Below are positions 31,002 to 41,965 of a DNA stretch of 64,000 nucleotides, one piece after another (within the stretch, counting starts at the first letter, position 1; each line of letters opens with the position of its first letter). The DNA is taken from positions 1-64,000 of the forward strand of contig CAJJAP010000011.1 in the NCBI GenBank assembly GCA_905182185.1, read 5' to 3'. The translations under genes and the position numbers were made by a program. Below the pieces are notes generated by a model, which searched no databases, was not told the DNA's origin, and worked only from the letters and a program-made list of their open reading frames with translations. The stretch is from an uncultured Candidatus Poseidoniales archaeon (GTDB lineage: Archaea > Thermoplasmatota > Poseidoniia > Poseidoniales > Poseidoniaceae).

Positions 31002-32399
31002 ATGTGTTCTGTGATTGATATGTCCGATGAGAAGGTGCCGGCTCCACGAGTGTGGGAGCAACCAATTGACAGTGGCCCCTCTCCTGAAAATAATGCTACT
31101 TTTGACGCAATTATAGTTGGTGGAGGCCCGGGTGGGGCTTCAGCAGCGGGCTATCTTGCCAAGGGTGGGAAGAAAGTTCTATTCATCGAAAAGAGTGTTT
31201 GGCCACGCGACAAAATATGCGGTGATGCAGTTGGCGGCAAATCACTTAGTCATGTCCAGGAACTAGGGGTAAAGGAAGTTCTTGAAGCGACCCCGCACTT
31301 CCGGGTAACTGGAATTAAATTCTCTAGTCCAAAGGGACATATCGTTAGAGTTCCTCTTCCGGAGGAAGATGTTGCAAAAATGGAGGCGGGTTATTCACTG
31401 CCGCGCGCCCAATTCGACCATTTGTTATTCGATGCTTGTCAAAAACTAGTTCGTGATGCTGGCGGAATGGTCTTGCAAGGTGGCGAGGTTAGAGAAGTTC
31501 TCTACGATGATGATTGTGGTGGCGAAGACCCTGGCTCTGGCTCAAAAGAGTCACGACATGCTAGTGGAGTTGTGGTGAGAGTTGGTGGCCGTGGTGGAGA
31601 AGAGTTTACTTTCCATTCTCGTCAACTGGTTGGCGCTGCTGGATACCGCTGCCCTGTCGCTGTAAGTTTAGTTGAAGATACATATTCAGAAAAAATGGTT
31701 GACCGCACACACTACTGTGCAGGATATAGAGAGTATTGGACTGGTGTGAAAGATGTTGGAGATTCTGCAGGCGATATTGAAATTCATTTTGTTGATACTG
31801 TGATTCCTGGTTATTTTTGGTTATTCCCTGTTTCCGAAGGCGTAGTCAATGTCGGAATCGGCATGGTAATGTCTCTAATGGACAAACAAAAGAAGAAATT
31901 AAAGGCATTACAGGCTGATGTTATCGCAAATCACCCTCTCTTCAAAGAGCGTTTTGCTGATGCAACTCTTGTTGCTGGAACTTCAAAGGGCTGGCAGTTA
32001 CCTTTCGGCTCACCACGTAAATCAGAAAAAAATCAACCGCGTAGAGCGAGCGCTAACGGTATCCGTTTAGTCGGAGATGCTGCAACTCTAGTTGACCCAT
32101 TTAGCGGAGAAGGTGTTGGTAATGCATTGGTTAGCGGTGAAATGGCTGCTCGACATATTATTGAAGAGAAAAATCACTCTGAATATCAGGAGGAGTTGTG
32201 GGCGTTATTGGGGCCTGAACTAATCAATTCATTTAGAATGCAAAAATTGAGCCGCAAGGCATGGTTGTTGAACTGGTTCGTAAAGAAGGCCAGTAAAAAG
32301 CCAGTACTTCAAGAGATGATGACAGAGATGATCGCTAGTAAAGAAGCTCAACAAGACCTCCATTCTCCATGGTTTATGTTTAAAACTTTGATGTTCTAA
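31002..32399 (+). CDS. Geranylgeranyl reductase family FAD-dependent oxidoreductase
   Basis: DAIIVGGGPGGASAAGYLAKGGKKVLFIEKSVWPRDKICGDAVGG; GDAATLVDPFSGEGVGNAL. Confidence 0.92.
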   Translation: MCSVIDMSDEKVPAPRVWEQPIDSGPSPENNATFDAIIVGGGPGGASAAGYLAKGGKKVLFIEKSVWPRDKICGDAVGGKSLSHVQELGVKEVLEATPHFRVTGIKFSSPKGHIVRVPLPEEDVAKMEAGYSLPRAQFDHLLFDACQKLVRDAGGMVLQGGEVREVLYDDDCGGEDPGSGSKESRHASGVVVRVGGRGGEEFTFHSRQLVGAAGYRCPVAVSLVEDTYSEKMVDRTHYCAGYREYWTGVKDVGDSAGDIEIHFVDTVIPGYFWLFPVSEGVVNVGIGMVMSLMDKQKKKLKALQADVIANHPLFKERFADATLVAGTSKGWQLPFGSPRKSEKNQPRRASANGIRLVGDAATLVDPFSGEGVGNALVSGEMAARHIIEEKNHSEYQEELWALLGPELINSFRMQKLSRKAWLLNWFVKKASKKPVLQEMMTEMIASKEAQQDLHSPWFMFKTLMF

Positions 32400-32408
32400 G
32401 GTGATAGT

Positions 32409-33197
32409 ATGGATGCTCGATTAGAGGAAATTGATGCCATTTTCTTAGACTTAGATGGAACAATTTATCTCGGTGGCGACCTTATCGAAGGTGCTTTAGA
32501 GTTCTTACAACGATGTGAGGATAAAGGTGTACGTCGCTTCTTTTTGTCAAATAACTCATCTCGTTCCGTCAGTCAATATCAGGAGAAATTAATCAAATTT
32601 AATATTCCTGCTGAACAACAAGATATTCTACTTTCGACTCACGATTTACTTTCGTGGTTACAGGCCAACGATATCACTGAAACTTGGCTTGTCGGCACTG
32701 ATGGCATGGCTCAAATGCTACAGGATTGTGGCATTACGACAAAATCTGAAACCCCGCAATATGTTGTTCTCGGATATGATACTGAATTAACATATGACAA
32801 AATTATGACCGCTAGCATACACATGCATGCTGGCATTCCTTTGGTTGCTAGTCACCCAGATATGGTCTGTCCTAGCCCTGATGGCGGATTGCCAGATGTT
32901 GGTGCATATCTTGCAATGTTCAAGGCTACGACTGGTGTTGACCCTGTCCATATAACAGGAAAACCAAACGCAGGAATGATTCTTCATAAAATCGAAGAAC
33001 TCGGATTAGACCCTGCCCGTTGCGCAATGGTTGGAGACCGATTATACACCGATATAGCAATGGCAAATCGAGCCGGTTGCATCGGAGTTCTGGTTCTCTC
33101 GGGTGAAGCGCAAATGGCAGATATTGAATCGTTGGAACCGGGCGCTGAACAAATGCCAGATGTTATTGTCAACTCTGTAGATGAATTATTTAGATGA
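32409..33197 (+). CDS. HAD-superfamily NagD-like phosphatase
   Basis: IFLDLDGTIYLGGDLIEGA, FLSNNSSRS, MVGDRLYTDIAMANRAG. Confidence 0.9.
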   Translation: MDARLEEIDAIFLDLDGTIYLGGDLIEGALEFLQRCEDKGVRRFFLSNNSSRSVSQYQEKLIKFNIPAEQQDILLSTHDLLSWLQANDITETWLVGTDGMAQMLQDCGITTKSETPQYVVLGYDTELTYDKIMTASIHMHAGIPLVASHPDMVCPSPDGGLPDVGAYLAMFKATTGVDPVHITGKPNAGMILHKIEELGLDPARCAMVGDRLYTDIAMANRAGCIGVLVLSGEAQMADIESLEPGAEQMPDVIVNSVDELFR

Positions 33198-33214
33198 GTT
33201 AATGGGGGATTATT

Positions 33215-34138
33215 GTGGCTTTTCTACAGCAATTTCAATGGTGGAGAGCGCGCTGTAAAAAGCACCCCCCTGACGAGATTCATCGCGCTGGTGAATTGTC
33301 TGAATTACGTTTAGAAAAACTATCTCGTGCTGCAGGAAAGGCAAACGGGTGGCATGTTTTTGCATCTGTACGTATTCCAGATCCTGATGATGGAGGGAGA
33401 AGAGAAATTGACTTGGTTATCGTTGGAGGCAATACCCTTCTGGTAGTAGAACAGAAACATTGGGCTGGAAGATTTGAAATTAATGAGGATGGAGAGTTCG
33501 TTCAATTTCGCAATAATGGTAGCGAACACAACCATAGTACGGTTGCCGAGAGAATCGCTAGAAAGGCTAGAATGTTAAACGAAATCCATCACCGCAGGAT
33601 CAAACAAAAACAATCTGATAGCGTAGAGGTCAGAGTTATCGTTGCTATGACTCATCAAAAATTAGAATGGCCGAAAATTCCTAAAAACTTTCAGCAGGAA
33701 ATGGTTGATGAAGCGGGTTTTATAAAAATACTAGAGGAGACGGTTCCAGGGAAATTAAATGAAGACCTCCTACAAACAGTTGAAGGTTTTTCAACTTGGG
33801 ATGAAATCGAATTACATGGTGGATTAACTTTGAAAGGTGATTTGATTCATCTGGGCTTAGGTTCGGAAATAGATGATTGGTTCAAACTACGAGGGGGGGA
33901 TTTGAACGTGCAAACAACCCATCACCGTAGTATCTTTTCTATATTCAATAAAACACCTAGCAGAGTTAAATTATCGCATGGGTCGAAGAATATTGAAGCT
34001 ACTTTGGCAAAGGATTTACAATTGAAAATGCATGTTGTGGGTGAAAAGGAAAGAAGATTTGTTGATTGGGCCAATGTAAACAAAGTATTCGCTTCAAGAC
34101 CACCCGCAGAATGGGGCGAGAAACCAAATTCTAAATGA
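33215..34138 (+). CDS. NERD-domain (nuclease-related) protein
   Basis: GWHVFASVRIPDPDDGGRREIDLVIVGGNTLLVVEQKHWAGRF. Confidence 0.85.
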   Translation: MAFLQQFQWWRARCKKHPPDEIHRAGELSELRLEKLSRAAGKANGWHVFASVRIPDPDDGGRREIDLVIVGGNTLLVVEQKHWAGRFEINEDGEFVQFRNNGSEHNHSTVAERIARKARMLNEIHHRRIKQKQSDSVEVRVIVAMTHQKLEWPKIPKNFQQEMVDEAGFIKILEETVPGKLNEDLLQTVEGFSTWDEIELHGGLTLKGDLIHLGLGSEIDDWFKLRGGDLNVQTTHHRSIFSIFNKTPSRVKLSHGSKNIEATLAKDLQLKMHVVGEKERRFVDWANVNKVFASRPPAEWGEKPNSK

Positions 34139-34176
34139 GACAAGGTTTGAATTGGGTCGGCCTATCGGCATAAGCC

Positions 34177-34473
34177 ATGGCTACTGTGATGATTGAGTTA
34201 CTTGGCTTATTGGCTGGCGTAATAGGTATTGTTGCCTGGATACCGCAAATTATCCAAGTCTGGGTTCACAAACGACATGACGGTTTGTCACTAACTACAT
34301 TTGCAGTAGTAGCAATAGCGCTTGCTCTTTGGCTAGTATACGGGGTTCTTGTGGATTCTTTGGCAATGGTCGCTGCCAACATCATGACCTTGACCGTGAT
34401 TGGCGTGGTCTTCTTCGGCGTGCTAAAATTACGCAGAAGCGAGGCTAAATCTGAAACAAGTAATCAGTTGTAA
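34177..34473 (+). CDS. SemiSWEET / PQ-loop family transporter
   Basis: 98 aa, 3 TM, GIVAWIPQIIQVWVHKRHDGLSLTTF. Confidence 0.88.
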   Translation: MATVMIELLGLLAGVIGIVAWIPQIIQVWVHKRHDGLSLTTFAVVAIALALWLVYGVLVDSLAMVAANIMTLTVIGVVFFGVLKLRRSEAKSETSNQL

Positions 34474-35501
34474 GCGGCTTTGGTTGTTTCGATGATGACT
34501 GCCCCTATCTTGTACGGGTCTCCATTTGAAGCAGGACGGCGGTCTTCAAGTCGCCCTTTCCAACCCTCGTCAATCGTTTGAATTGGGATGCGGATAGATG
34601 CGCCTCTATCTGAAATACCATATGAGAATTCGTCAATGGATTGGGTTTCGTGTAGACCGGTTAAACGTTGATCGTTATATTCACCATAGACATCCATATG
34701 CTTCTTGACATTCTTGCCGAATTCTTCACAGATTTTCGTGAACAAAACCTCTCCGCCTTCATCACGCATTTTTCCATCTGAAAAGTTAGCGTGCATCCCA
34801 GAGCCGTTCCAATCGCCCTTTACCGGCTTAGGATGATATTCGATATAGCAGCCATAACTTTCTGTCAATCTGTCAAGCAGATAGCGGGCTGCCCATAATT
34901 CATCTCCAGCTTTCTTTGCACCTTTGGCAAATATTTGGAATTCCCACTGTCCGCAAGCAACCTCTTGGTTGATTCCTTCAAAATTGATTCCAGCATCAAG
35001 ACATAGGTCTGCGTGCTCTTCAACCAATGAACGTCCATGGGTGTTTCTTCCACCAACAGAACAGTAATACATTCCTTGAGGGCCTGGGAAGCCGCCAACT
35101 GGGAATCCGAGTGGAAGAGTCGTATCAGTGTCCATGATGAAATATTCTTGTTCAAAACCAAACCAGAAGTCTTCGTCATCATCTTCAATGGTTGCTCTCC
35201 CATTGCTGAGATGTGGTGTTCCATCAGCGTTCATAACTTCACACATTACAAGAAATCCATTGTGTCTTTGAGGGTCTTCAAAAATTGCTACCGGCTTGAG
35301 AAGGCAATCGGATGCGCCGCCTTCTGCTTGTCTTGTTGAAGAGCCATCAAAATTCCACATCGGGCACTCTTCAAGTGTTCCTTCAAAATCGTGGCGTACC
35401 AATGTTTTGCTACGCATATTTTGAGTCGGGCTGTATCCATCGAGCCAAATATATTCCAGTTTTGCTTTATCTACCATAGGTATCAAACGGTGCTTGGCCA
35501 T
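34464..35501 (-). CDS. glnA: Glutamine synthetase, eukaryotic-type GSII
   Basis: WNFDGSSTRQAEGGASDCLLKPVAIF, GFEQEYFIMD, GINQEVACGQWEFQ, NGSGMHANFS, DRGASIRIP. Confidence 0.93.
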   Translation of the reverse strand: MAKHRLIPMVDKAKLEYIWLDGYSPTQNMRSKTLVRHDFEGTLEECPMWNFDGSSTRQAEGGASDCLLKPVAIFEDPQRHNGFLVMCEVMNADGTPHLSNGRATIEDDDEDFWFGFEQEYFIMDTDTTLPLGFPVGGFPGPQGMYYCSVGGRNTHGRSLVEEHADLCLDAGINFEGINQEVACGQWEFQIFAKGAKKAGDELWAARYLLDRLTESYGCYIEYHPKPVKGDWNGSGMHANFSDGKMRDEGGEVLFTKICEEFGKNVKKHMDVYGEYNDQRLTGLHETQSIDEFSYGISDRGASIRIPIQTIDEGWKGRLEDRRPASNGDPYKIGAVIIETTKAAYN

Positions 35502-35746
35502 ACGGTATATCAAACATACGCTCAATTTAACTCGGATTTGTTGAATCGTGTGCCTACTATTTACAATAAATCTTAATCGTTTGCCCATAATATAGGCTAT
35601 TTAGTGTTTAGATACTTGTGCGAATGAAAAGAAAAAATGTTGTTGATTTTTCAATTGATTAATTTTTAAGGTCGCGGTGATTTTTCATATGATTCCTTCG
35701 CCGAAATTGCGGTGAACTAATTTGCTTCGGCTATTTGCCATCACAC

Positions 35747-36313
35747 ATGGAGATTCCTACCGGCAAGCATCTGAAGCGTTGTCGGAAATCATTGGGATTG
35801 ACTCAAACTGAATTGTCGCAATTATCTGGTATTGCTCAATCTGTCATCGCCAAGGTAGAAAATGAAAGTGTTGACCCCCGCGCTTCAACTTTGAAAAAAA
35901 TAGTCGAAGCTTTGAATCGGCTACAATTTCCTGACAAACCACATATTGTTAACGACATCATGATAGAAGATTTGATCACCTTATTCGCCGATGATACCAT
36001 TCAAAGTGCCATTGACAAGATGATTGGCAGCAATGTTTCACAATTACCGGTAATATCGAGTAGCGGCTCTCCTATCGGGCTGGTTTCAGAAGCCAGTTTG
36101 TTGGCTCATGGAGCACAAACTATGGGATCGGTCCAAAGTGTGATGCAGGCGAATGCGGTTGTAGTCAATTATGATGTTTCCATTTCTGAAGCACGTGAGT
36201 TGTTGACTATTGAAGAAGCATTATTGGTAACCAAAAATGGTCGGTTGGTCGGTTTAGTTTCAAGAATTGATATGGTGAGGGCTTTGCGGGATTTACGAGA
36301 TATTTCACAATAA
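35747..36313 (+). CDS. HTH (XRE-type) + tandem CBS-domain regulator
   Basis: LKRCRKSLGLTQTELSQLSGIAQSVIAKVENESVDPRASTLKKI followed by two CBS-like motifs. Confidence 0.9.
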   Translation: MEIPTGKHLKRCRKSLGLTQTELSQLSGIAQSVIAKVENESVDPRASTLKKIVEALNRLQFPDKPHIVNDIMIEDLITLFADDTIQSAIDKMIGSNVSQLPVISSSGSPIGLVSEASLLAHGAQTMGSVQSVMQANAVVVNYDVSISEARELLTIEEALLVTKNGRLVGLVSRIDMVRALRDLRDISQ

Positions 36314-36319
36314 CTACAA

Positions 36320-37327
36320 TTATTCTTCTTCACGTCTCAAATCATTTTCCCATTCTTCTATCTTATTTCTTAAAATTAGTCCGTGCAGAGTTTTTATTTT
36401 ACGATTTTCTATCGCTTGATTTATTTTCTTTTCTACTTTGTTTAATTCTTTTTGATATTTGCACTGGCTAATTTCCAAAATTAATTGTTTGAAGTACCTG
36501 CGGCGTGAATAAAAGATGAAGAAATATATCGGCACCAAAAGAAACGGGATGATCAATTCTTCTGTTACCACCTCAAGTATACCGGAAACTGAGATTTCTA
36601 CTGCCTCGGCATCATAATCGTTGGTAGCCTCAAAACCGCCGAGGTAGAAAAATCCTGTTTCTATTCCAAAATATTTGTTAAATGGAGTACTTTGTGAATC
36701 TAGCGAGTCAGACCCTCTATCTTGCTCAAGTAAATCCGGCCATCCATCGTTATCATCGTCGTTGTCAACTGCGTCTGGTATCATGTCATAATCTGAATCC
36801 GGTGGAAATGAGTTAGGGTCCAATGGATTATACTGAAATAGTGCATTCGAAGAGGCGATTTCCAGTTCATTTGAAATGCCATCGCCATCAATATCGGTGT
36901 CTATTACATCTGGTATCCAATCAAGGTCCATGTCTGCGCAACCCCACAAAACTTGGCGGCTCTTACCGTATCTAGAGGGGCAATCGTCAGTAATTTCAAG
37001 ATTGGGTTGGTCGGTATATCCATCCCCATCTAAGTCACTCCACGCTTTACTATTTTGTGGGAAGGCATCTGCACCATCGCTCAAATTCCAATTTTCATCT
37101 GCATCTGAATAACCATCGCCATCAGAATCTATACACCCAATGCGGTCATCTGTTGAATTGCCCGTTACACTTGGGCATTGGTCTTCAGCATCGTAGCCAT
37201 CGGAATCGTCGTCAGCAAAATGGATTACTTTTTGCTCGAGGATGTCACTTTGTTGTAAACCTTCAAAGGATTGGATAAAGAAGGCGACGAGGAATATCGT
37301 AACAAGAAGAGATACACCCCTGCGCAT
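36320..37327 (-). CDS. TSP type 3-like calcium-binding repeat membrane protein
   Basis: Repeated DSDGDGYSDADE, DLDGDGYTDQ, DTDIDGDGISNELE; N-terminal signal and C-terminal TM. Confidence 0.85.
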   Translation of the reverse strand: MRRGVSLLVTIFLVAFFIQSFEGLQQSDILEQKVIHFADDDSDGYDAEDQCPSVTGNSTDDRIGCIDSDGDGYSDADENWNLSDGADAFPQNSKAWSDLDGDGYTDQPNLEITDDCPSRYGKSRQVLWGCADMDLDWIPDVIDTDIDGDGISNELEIASSNALFQYNPLDPNSFPPDSDYDMIPDAVDNDDDNDGWPDLLEQDRGSDSLDSQSTPFNKYFGIETGFFYLGGFEATNDYDAEAVEISVSGILEVVTEELIIPFLLVPIYFFIFYSRRRYFKQLILEISQCKYQKELNKVEKKINQAIENRKIKTLHGLILRNKIEEWENDLRREEE

Positions 37328-37417
37328 GATTGCACCTCTAGAACTCTATAATATCAATGTTGACAAATGTTAATTTAAATTAGAAACAATTGTATAGGTG
37401 AGTTTAGTAGACCAGTT

Positions 37418-37918
37418 ATGAAGGTAAAGGCATTACTACTCTCTTTACTGGTTACTTTGTTGCTGTTCTCCCCAGGGTGTCTTGATGACGAGAATGTAAA
37501 AGACGGTAACTTTGTACCTAGTTTTTCTTTAACCGCTGATGATGGGGAGAAATATTCCTCAGATAATTTACTTGGAACTGCATATATTCTCCACTTTTCA
37601 GCGTCATGGTGTAACAATTGTAGACCGACCATGCACGCAGTGAGTAACCAACTTAATGATTCACTATACCTTGTTGTTTCAACTGATAGTTCGGATTCTC
37701 CTAAATTATCTGATTGGCACTTACAAGTTAATGACAGTAAAGAGGACAGTTCGGTTTCGGCTCCGTTTTCAGTTGGTGTTGAACTTTCACAAGCGTTTGA
37801 AATTAATAATACACCTACATTGATTTTGATAGATCGTGAGGGAATGGTTGTTAGCACACATTTGGGACCTTTGCTCGAACAACAAGAAATTGACTCGTTT
37901 TGGGCTCAATTAGAATGA
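37418..37918 (+). CDS. Thioredoxin/TlpA-like lipoprotein
   Basis: LLLFSPGC lipobox; HFSASWCNNCRPTM CxxC active site. Confidence 0.88.
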   Translation: MKVKALLLSLLVTLLLFSPGCLDDENVKDGNFVPSFSLTADDGEKYSSDNLLGTAYILHFSASWCNNCRPTMHAVSNQLNDSLYLVVSTDSSDSPKLSDWHLQVNDSKEDSSVSAPFSVGVELSQAFEINNTPTLILIDREGMVVSTHLGPLLEQQEIDSFWAQLE

Positions 37919-37919
37919 A

Positions 37920-39733
37920 CTACTGGTTGTTCGCTGCTTCTTCACTTTGTGGTGTAATGAGAGTATTGCTGCCATCACGTGATAACTGCGGAATTGAAAG
38001 AGCTCCGCCATCAACGGTGATTGGACAAGAAACTCCACAGGCAGGGGCGAGATAATCTTCCCCTGTTTCAGTCATTACCAATCTTATTCCGTGCCCTGCT
38101 GGCAAAATTGCGTCTATCGCTTGGAATTCCATTAGCATCGTTAAAGACTGCATCGGCAAGACAGTTGTTGGCTCGCTTCCGCCTTGATAATAGCGAATAT
38201 CCATAGTGGCATGGCCAATTCGTAATCCGCTTTCAGCATCCTGCATTTCAACAAAGATTTGCCCCCCATCCATTGCTGCTGTTACATCTAAGTGCAAGGT
38301 TAGTAATCCTGAAATTAGTGTATCTAATTGATCATCTAATGCATCACATTCGATGGTCACAGTGGATAGTCCACCTCCAATAACCGAGGCTCCTCCTACT
38401 CTTGTTCCTGTTTGGCTACACTCGGATAGGTCTAGTGTTGACCATTGTGCATCTAATGGCGGCCATGTTTGTTCAATCCGCCATTGGCCATCGTTTCGCT
38501 GGATTTGGGCCACTAAGTCTGGTTTTGGCCCTATTCCTTTGAGATAGTATTCAAACCATTCAAACAAATCTTGAGCCCAATCCCAGCGCGTCATATTGTC
38601 AATGGCTTCTCCACCATAACCTGAATCTTGGGCATTATGTTTGCTCCATTGGTCTGGATAATTATGCTCCCATTGCCCCAGCATCCCTCTAACCTCAAAT
38701 CCTTGATCTCTGAATTGCTGATACCAAGGAAATACTTGATGGGGGTCTACGTTCCAATCTTGCATCCCTGTACCCAATAAACGCTGCCTTGATAGTTGGT
38801 TAGCGCCTTTGAAATATGTTCTCTTTCCTCATAATAATTTGACATATATGGGTCTAGTTCCCCCATTCCGTATGTTACCGGGCCTGCAAAGAATCCCTCT
38901 ACGATATCGGGGCAGATATTGTCTAAATCCTCGGCATTATAGTCGACGGTGCTTGAAAAATAGTTCATGTGCATTACTTGACTTCGCGCTTCTGCGCTAC
39001 CATTTTTGTAAAGCAGTGGGTGTAATCCTGTTGTTCCTGAAATTGGCACTATTGTCGCAAGGTAGTCGCTACCATGTACTGCAGCTTCCCATTGAGTCGC
39101 ACCCTCGTATGATTTTCCATAAAGTCCAACTTTTCCATTAGACCAATTTTGAGTTCCTAACCACTCTACCGCTTGATGAATCCCCCAACCCTCACCTTCT
39201 CCACGATAGTCAAAACAACCGCTTGATTCCTCGGTTCCAAAAACAGAAACCTGAGCAAATGCGTATCCGTGTGGAATAAAATTATCGTAAATAAATTCGC
39301 CCCGCCCAGCACCTACTACGTTGGTTGCTCCGGACTCGGAGCCTTGTTGGCCGAATGAAAAGTACGGGCTAATTACTGCTATTACAGGGACTTGGTCACC
39401 TATTTCCGTGTTGGATGGCAACCAATATGAAAGATGTATATTCGAGGATGAAGGTCCTGTTTCCCAAACCTGTGAAGTATCCACTTCGAAGGTTGCCTCT
39501 TGAACTTCTAGGGCATAATGAGGACCTGGTTCGAGAACGTAAGAATAACTATCAGTCCAATTCCAATCGAGGTCTTGGCGTTGCCAAATAGATGGATACA
39601 TTCCTTCTGTATCATCGTTGATGGCATTTGATAAGTCTCCACCAAAACAACCTGCCATCGGCCCCAAAAGGACTAGCGAGACAAGCAGGTAGGCTATGCG
39701 CATCACTTTACCCTGCAATGCGGCTTTCATCAA
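37920..39733 (-). CDS. CocE/NonD-type (X-Pro dipeptidyl-peptidase S15 family) hydrolase lipoprotein (frameshift about 38747-38777)
   Basis: LLGPMAGCFGGD lipobox; WGTQNWSNGKVGLYGKSYEGATQWEAA nucleophile region; ORFs 38747-39733 and 37920-38777 overlap in different frames. Confidence 0.85.
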
Positions 39734-39790
39734 TGTGATGCTAACAATTTCAACCTGTAAACTATTGAACTATTGCTGTAAAGGCGTTAC

Positions 39791-40787
39791 ATGGCCGTAT
39801 TGGTAACAGGGGCTGCTGGTTTCATCGGCAGCCATGTAGTAGCACAATTATTGCAGTCCGGAGCACAAGTTCGCGCCACTGTGCGCAATCCGAAAAATGC
39901 TATATTTCTTAATTCACTTCCAGTTGCAAACGGCGCATCGCTTCAAATCGTTACAATGGATCTACTAGATTTTGCTAGTGTTCGAAGTGCAGTTTCTGAT
40001 TGTAAAGACGTTATCCATTGTGCTGCTTCACTCCCTGTTGGAGCAAATGACGCTCAGAAAGATATCGTAGACCCCAGTATTGAAGGAACTAGCAATTTGG
40101 TGAAGGCATTACAACAAGCGGGCGTTGTTGAAAGAATTATTCATACTTCTTCGGTCGCCGCCATTAGAAGTACCTCGCATGAAAAACGGAACAATCTTTT
40201 CTGCTGCGGATTGGTGTGACGATGCGACTGTCAAATCCAACCCCTATGGACTTGCTAAAGCTGGTGCTGAGAAGGTAATGCGTCAATGGGTAGAAAGTCG
40301 GGAGGGCGATTCAAAGCCGCGCCTAATCACCATCCATCCCTCTATTGTTTTCGGACCAATCTTGTCTGCAAGGCATAAGGAAGGTTCGATGTCTTACCTG
40401 CAACATTTTTATTCCGGTCCGCCGTTCGTTTTGAAAATTAATGTCAATTTTGTTGATGTTAGAGATGTTGCAAAGGCCCATGTCAGCGCGCTGACTAATG
40501 GCCGAGATGGTGAGCGCTATCTCCTCCATAAACGAGGTATGTGGATGCATGAAATCGGTGCGGAGTTGTGTAAATTAAAACCGCAGAGGAAATGGGCTAC
40601 TAGGAAGGTTCCTTCGATTATTGCTTACTCAATGGCCATTTTCCACCCCAAACTTTCTATTAAACAATTACGAGGAAACCTGGGTGTGCGAATCGGATAT
40701 GATGTTGGCAATGTTGAACAAGAACTTGATTTTGTTTTTACCGATTACCAACAAACTCTCGTAGATTCAATAGATTCTCTTGACTGA
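39791..40787 (+). CDS. NAD-dependent epimerase / dihydroflavonol reductase-like (frameshift about 40125-40219)
   Basis: VLVTGAAGFIGSHVVAQLL; continuation YGLAKAGAEKVMRQW (YxxxK) in a second frame. Confidence 0.88.
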
Positions 40788-41638
40788 TGATACAAGGCAA
40801 TTCGGCCGCAAGGATTGAGGACAAAGAGCCGCTGGCCTGTATCATGGAAGCGCCACAGGTGTGGGGAAAGCGATGGCAAGAGAATACTTTGCCAATGGCT
40901 AGACGCTACATGGAAGTGGCTTGCCGCAAGCAAAGTCTAGTTTGCTTGGCAGCCGATAGGTCAACAATGGCTGGACTAAATCGATTAATTGATGAAGTTG
41001 GCCAGCACATTGCAGCATTGAAAACTCATGTCGACTTAGTGGATGATTGGACTGCTGATTCTTGGGCAGCATTATGTGCAAAAGCCGAAGCAGCCGACTT
41101 GATAATTTTTGAAGATAGAAAATTCGCCGATATTGGAAAGATATCTAGAAATCAAATGGCTGGTGTATATGATATCCGTTCTTGGTCTGATTTGGTCACC
41201 GCTCATCTAATCTCTGGACCTGATATCGTTGATGGCCTTCAAGCCGGCTGGGCTGACGTCAATAGACAAGGAGGAGTTCTATTATTAGCGCAAATGTCTT
41301 CTCGTGGCAATTTATTAGATTCCCAATATACCTCTCAAGTAGTTGAGAAAGGCAAGACACATGGCGGGGTATTCGGTTTCATTGGCAATGGCTCCCGACC
41401 CAATGAGTTGAGAGAATTACGCAAGGCGGTTGGTGAAGCAAAGATGATCTGGACTCCTGGAGTTAACCTTGCTGTTGGTGATGGAGAAATGGGTCAACGC
41501 TATGGCGACCCTGCACAAGCGGTCAATGCTGGCTCGGACTGCATTATTGTCGGCTCAGGCATTCATATGGCAGATAATCCGTCACAACAAGCTGCGAAAT
41601 ATGCCGAAGTTTCTTGGCATGCATTACTAAACCGATGA
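40787..41638 (+). CDS. pyrF: Orotidine 5'-phosphate decarboxylase, eukaryotic-type
   Basis: LKTHVDLVDDW, IFEDRKFADIGK, TPGVNLAVGDGEMGQRYGDPAQAVNAGSDCIIVGSGI. Confidence 0.9.
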   Translation: MIQGNSAARIEDKEPLACIMEAPQVWGKRWQENTLPMARRYMEVACRKQSLVCLAADRSTMAGLNRLIDEVGQHIAALKTHVDLVDDWTADSWAALCAKAEAADLIIFEDRKFADIGKISRNQMAGVYDIRSWSDLVTAHLISGPDIVDGLQAGWADVNRQGGVLLLAQMSSRGNLLDSQYTSQVVEKGKTHGGVFGFIGNGSRPNELRELRKAVGEAKMIWTPGVNLAVGDGEMGQRYGDPAQAVNAGSDCIIVGSGIHMADNPSQQAAKYAEVSWHALLNR

Positions 41639-41686
41639 ATTGCAAACGTTGAATTGTTAGCATATGCTGCAATTACATGAGCCAAT

Positions 41687-41914
41687 ATGAATCTTAGTGA
41701 TCTTCTTCTGATTACGCTATCATTGGCGGTGCCATTGGCTGTTATTTGGCGGGCGATTAGATCGCATCGTTCAATAAATAAAAAAATTCAACGGGGAGAT
41801 GTCTCCATTCTCAGTGATTCGGGATTCAAAATTAAACGTATTACCCAAGGCCCCCCTGGTACACAAATATACGATGATGTAACATTGGTTTATTCTCAAC
41901 AAGGGAAAAATTAA
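41687..41914 (+). CDS. Small membrane protein, hypothetical
   Basis: 75-aa ORF with an N-terminal hydrophobic segment. Confidence 0.5.
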   Translation: MNLSDLLLITLSLAVPLAVIWRAIRSHRSINKKIQRGDVSILSDSGFKIKRITQGPPGTQIYDDVTLVYSQQGKN

Positions 41915-41965
41915 TATTATTTTCAACCTCTCATATTGAATACAAATGCTTGCTTAGGTTAGTTC

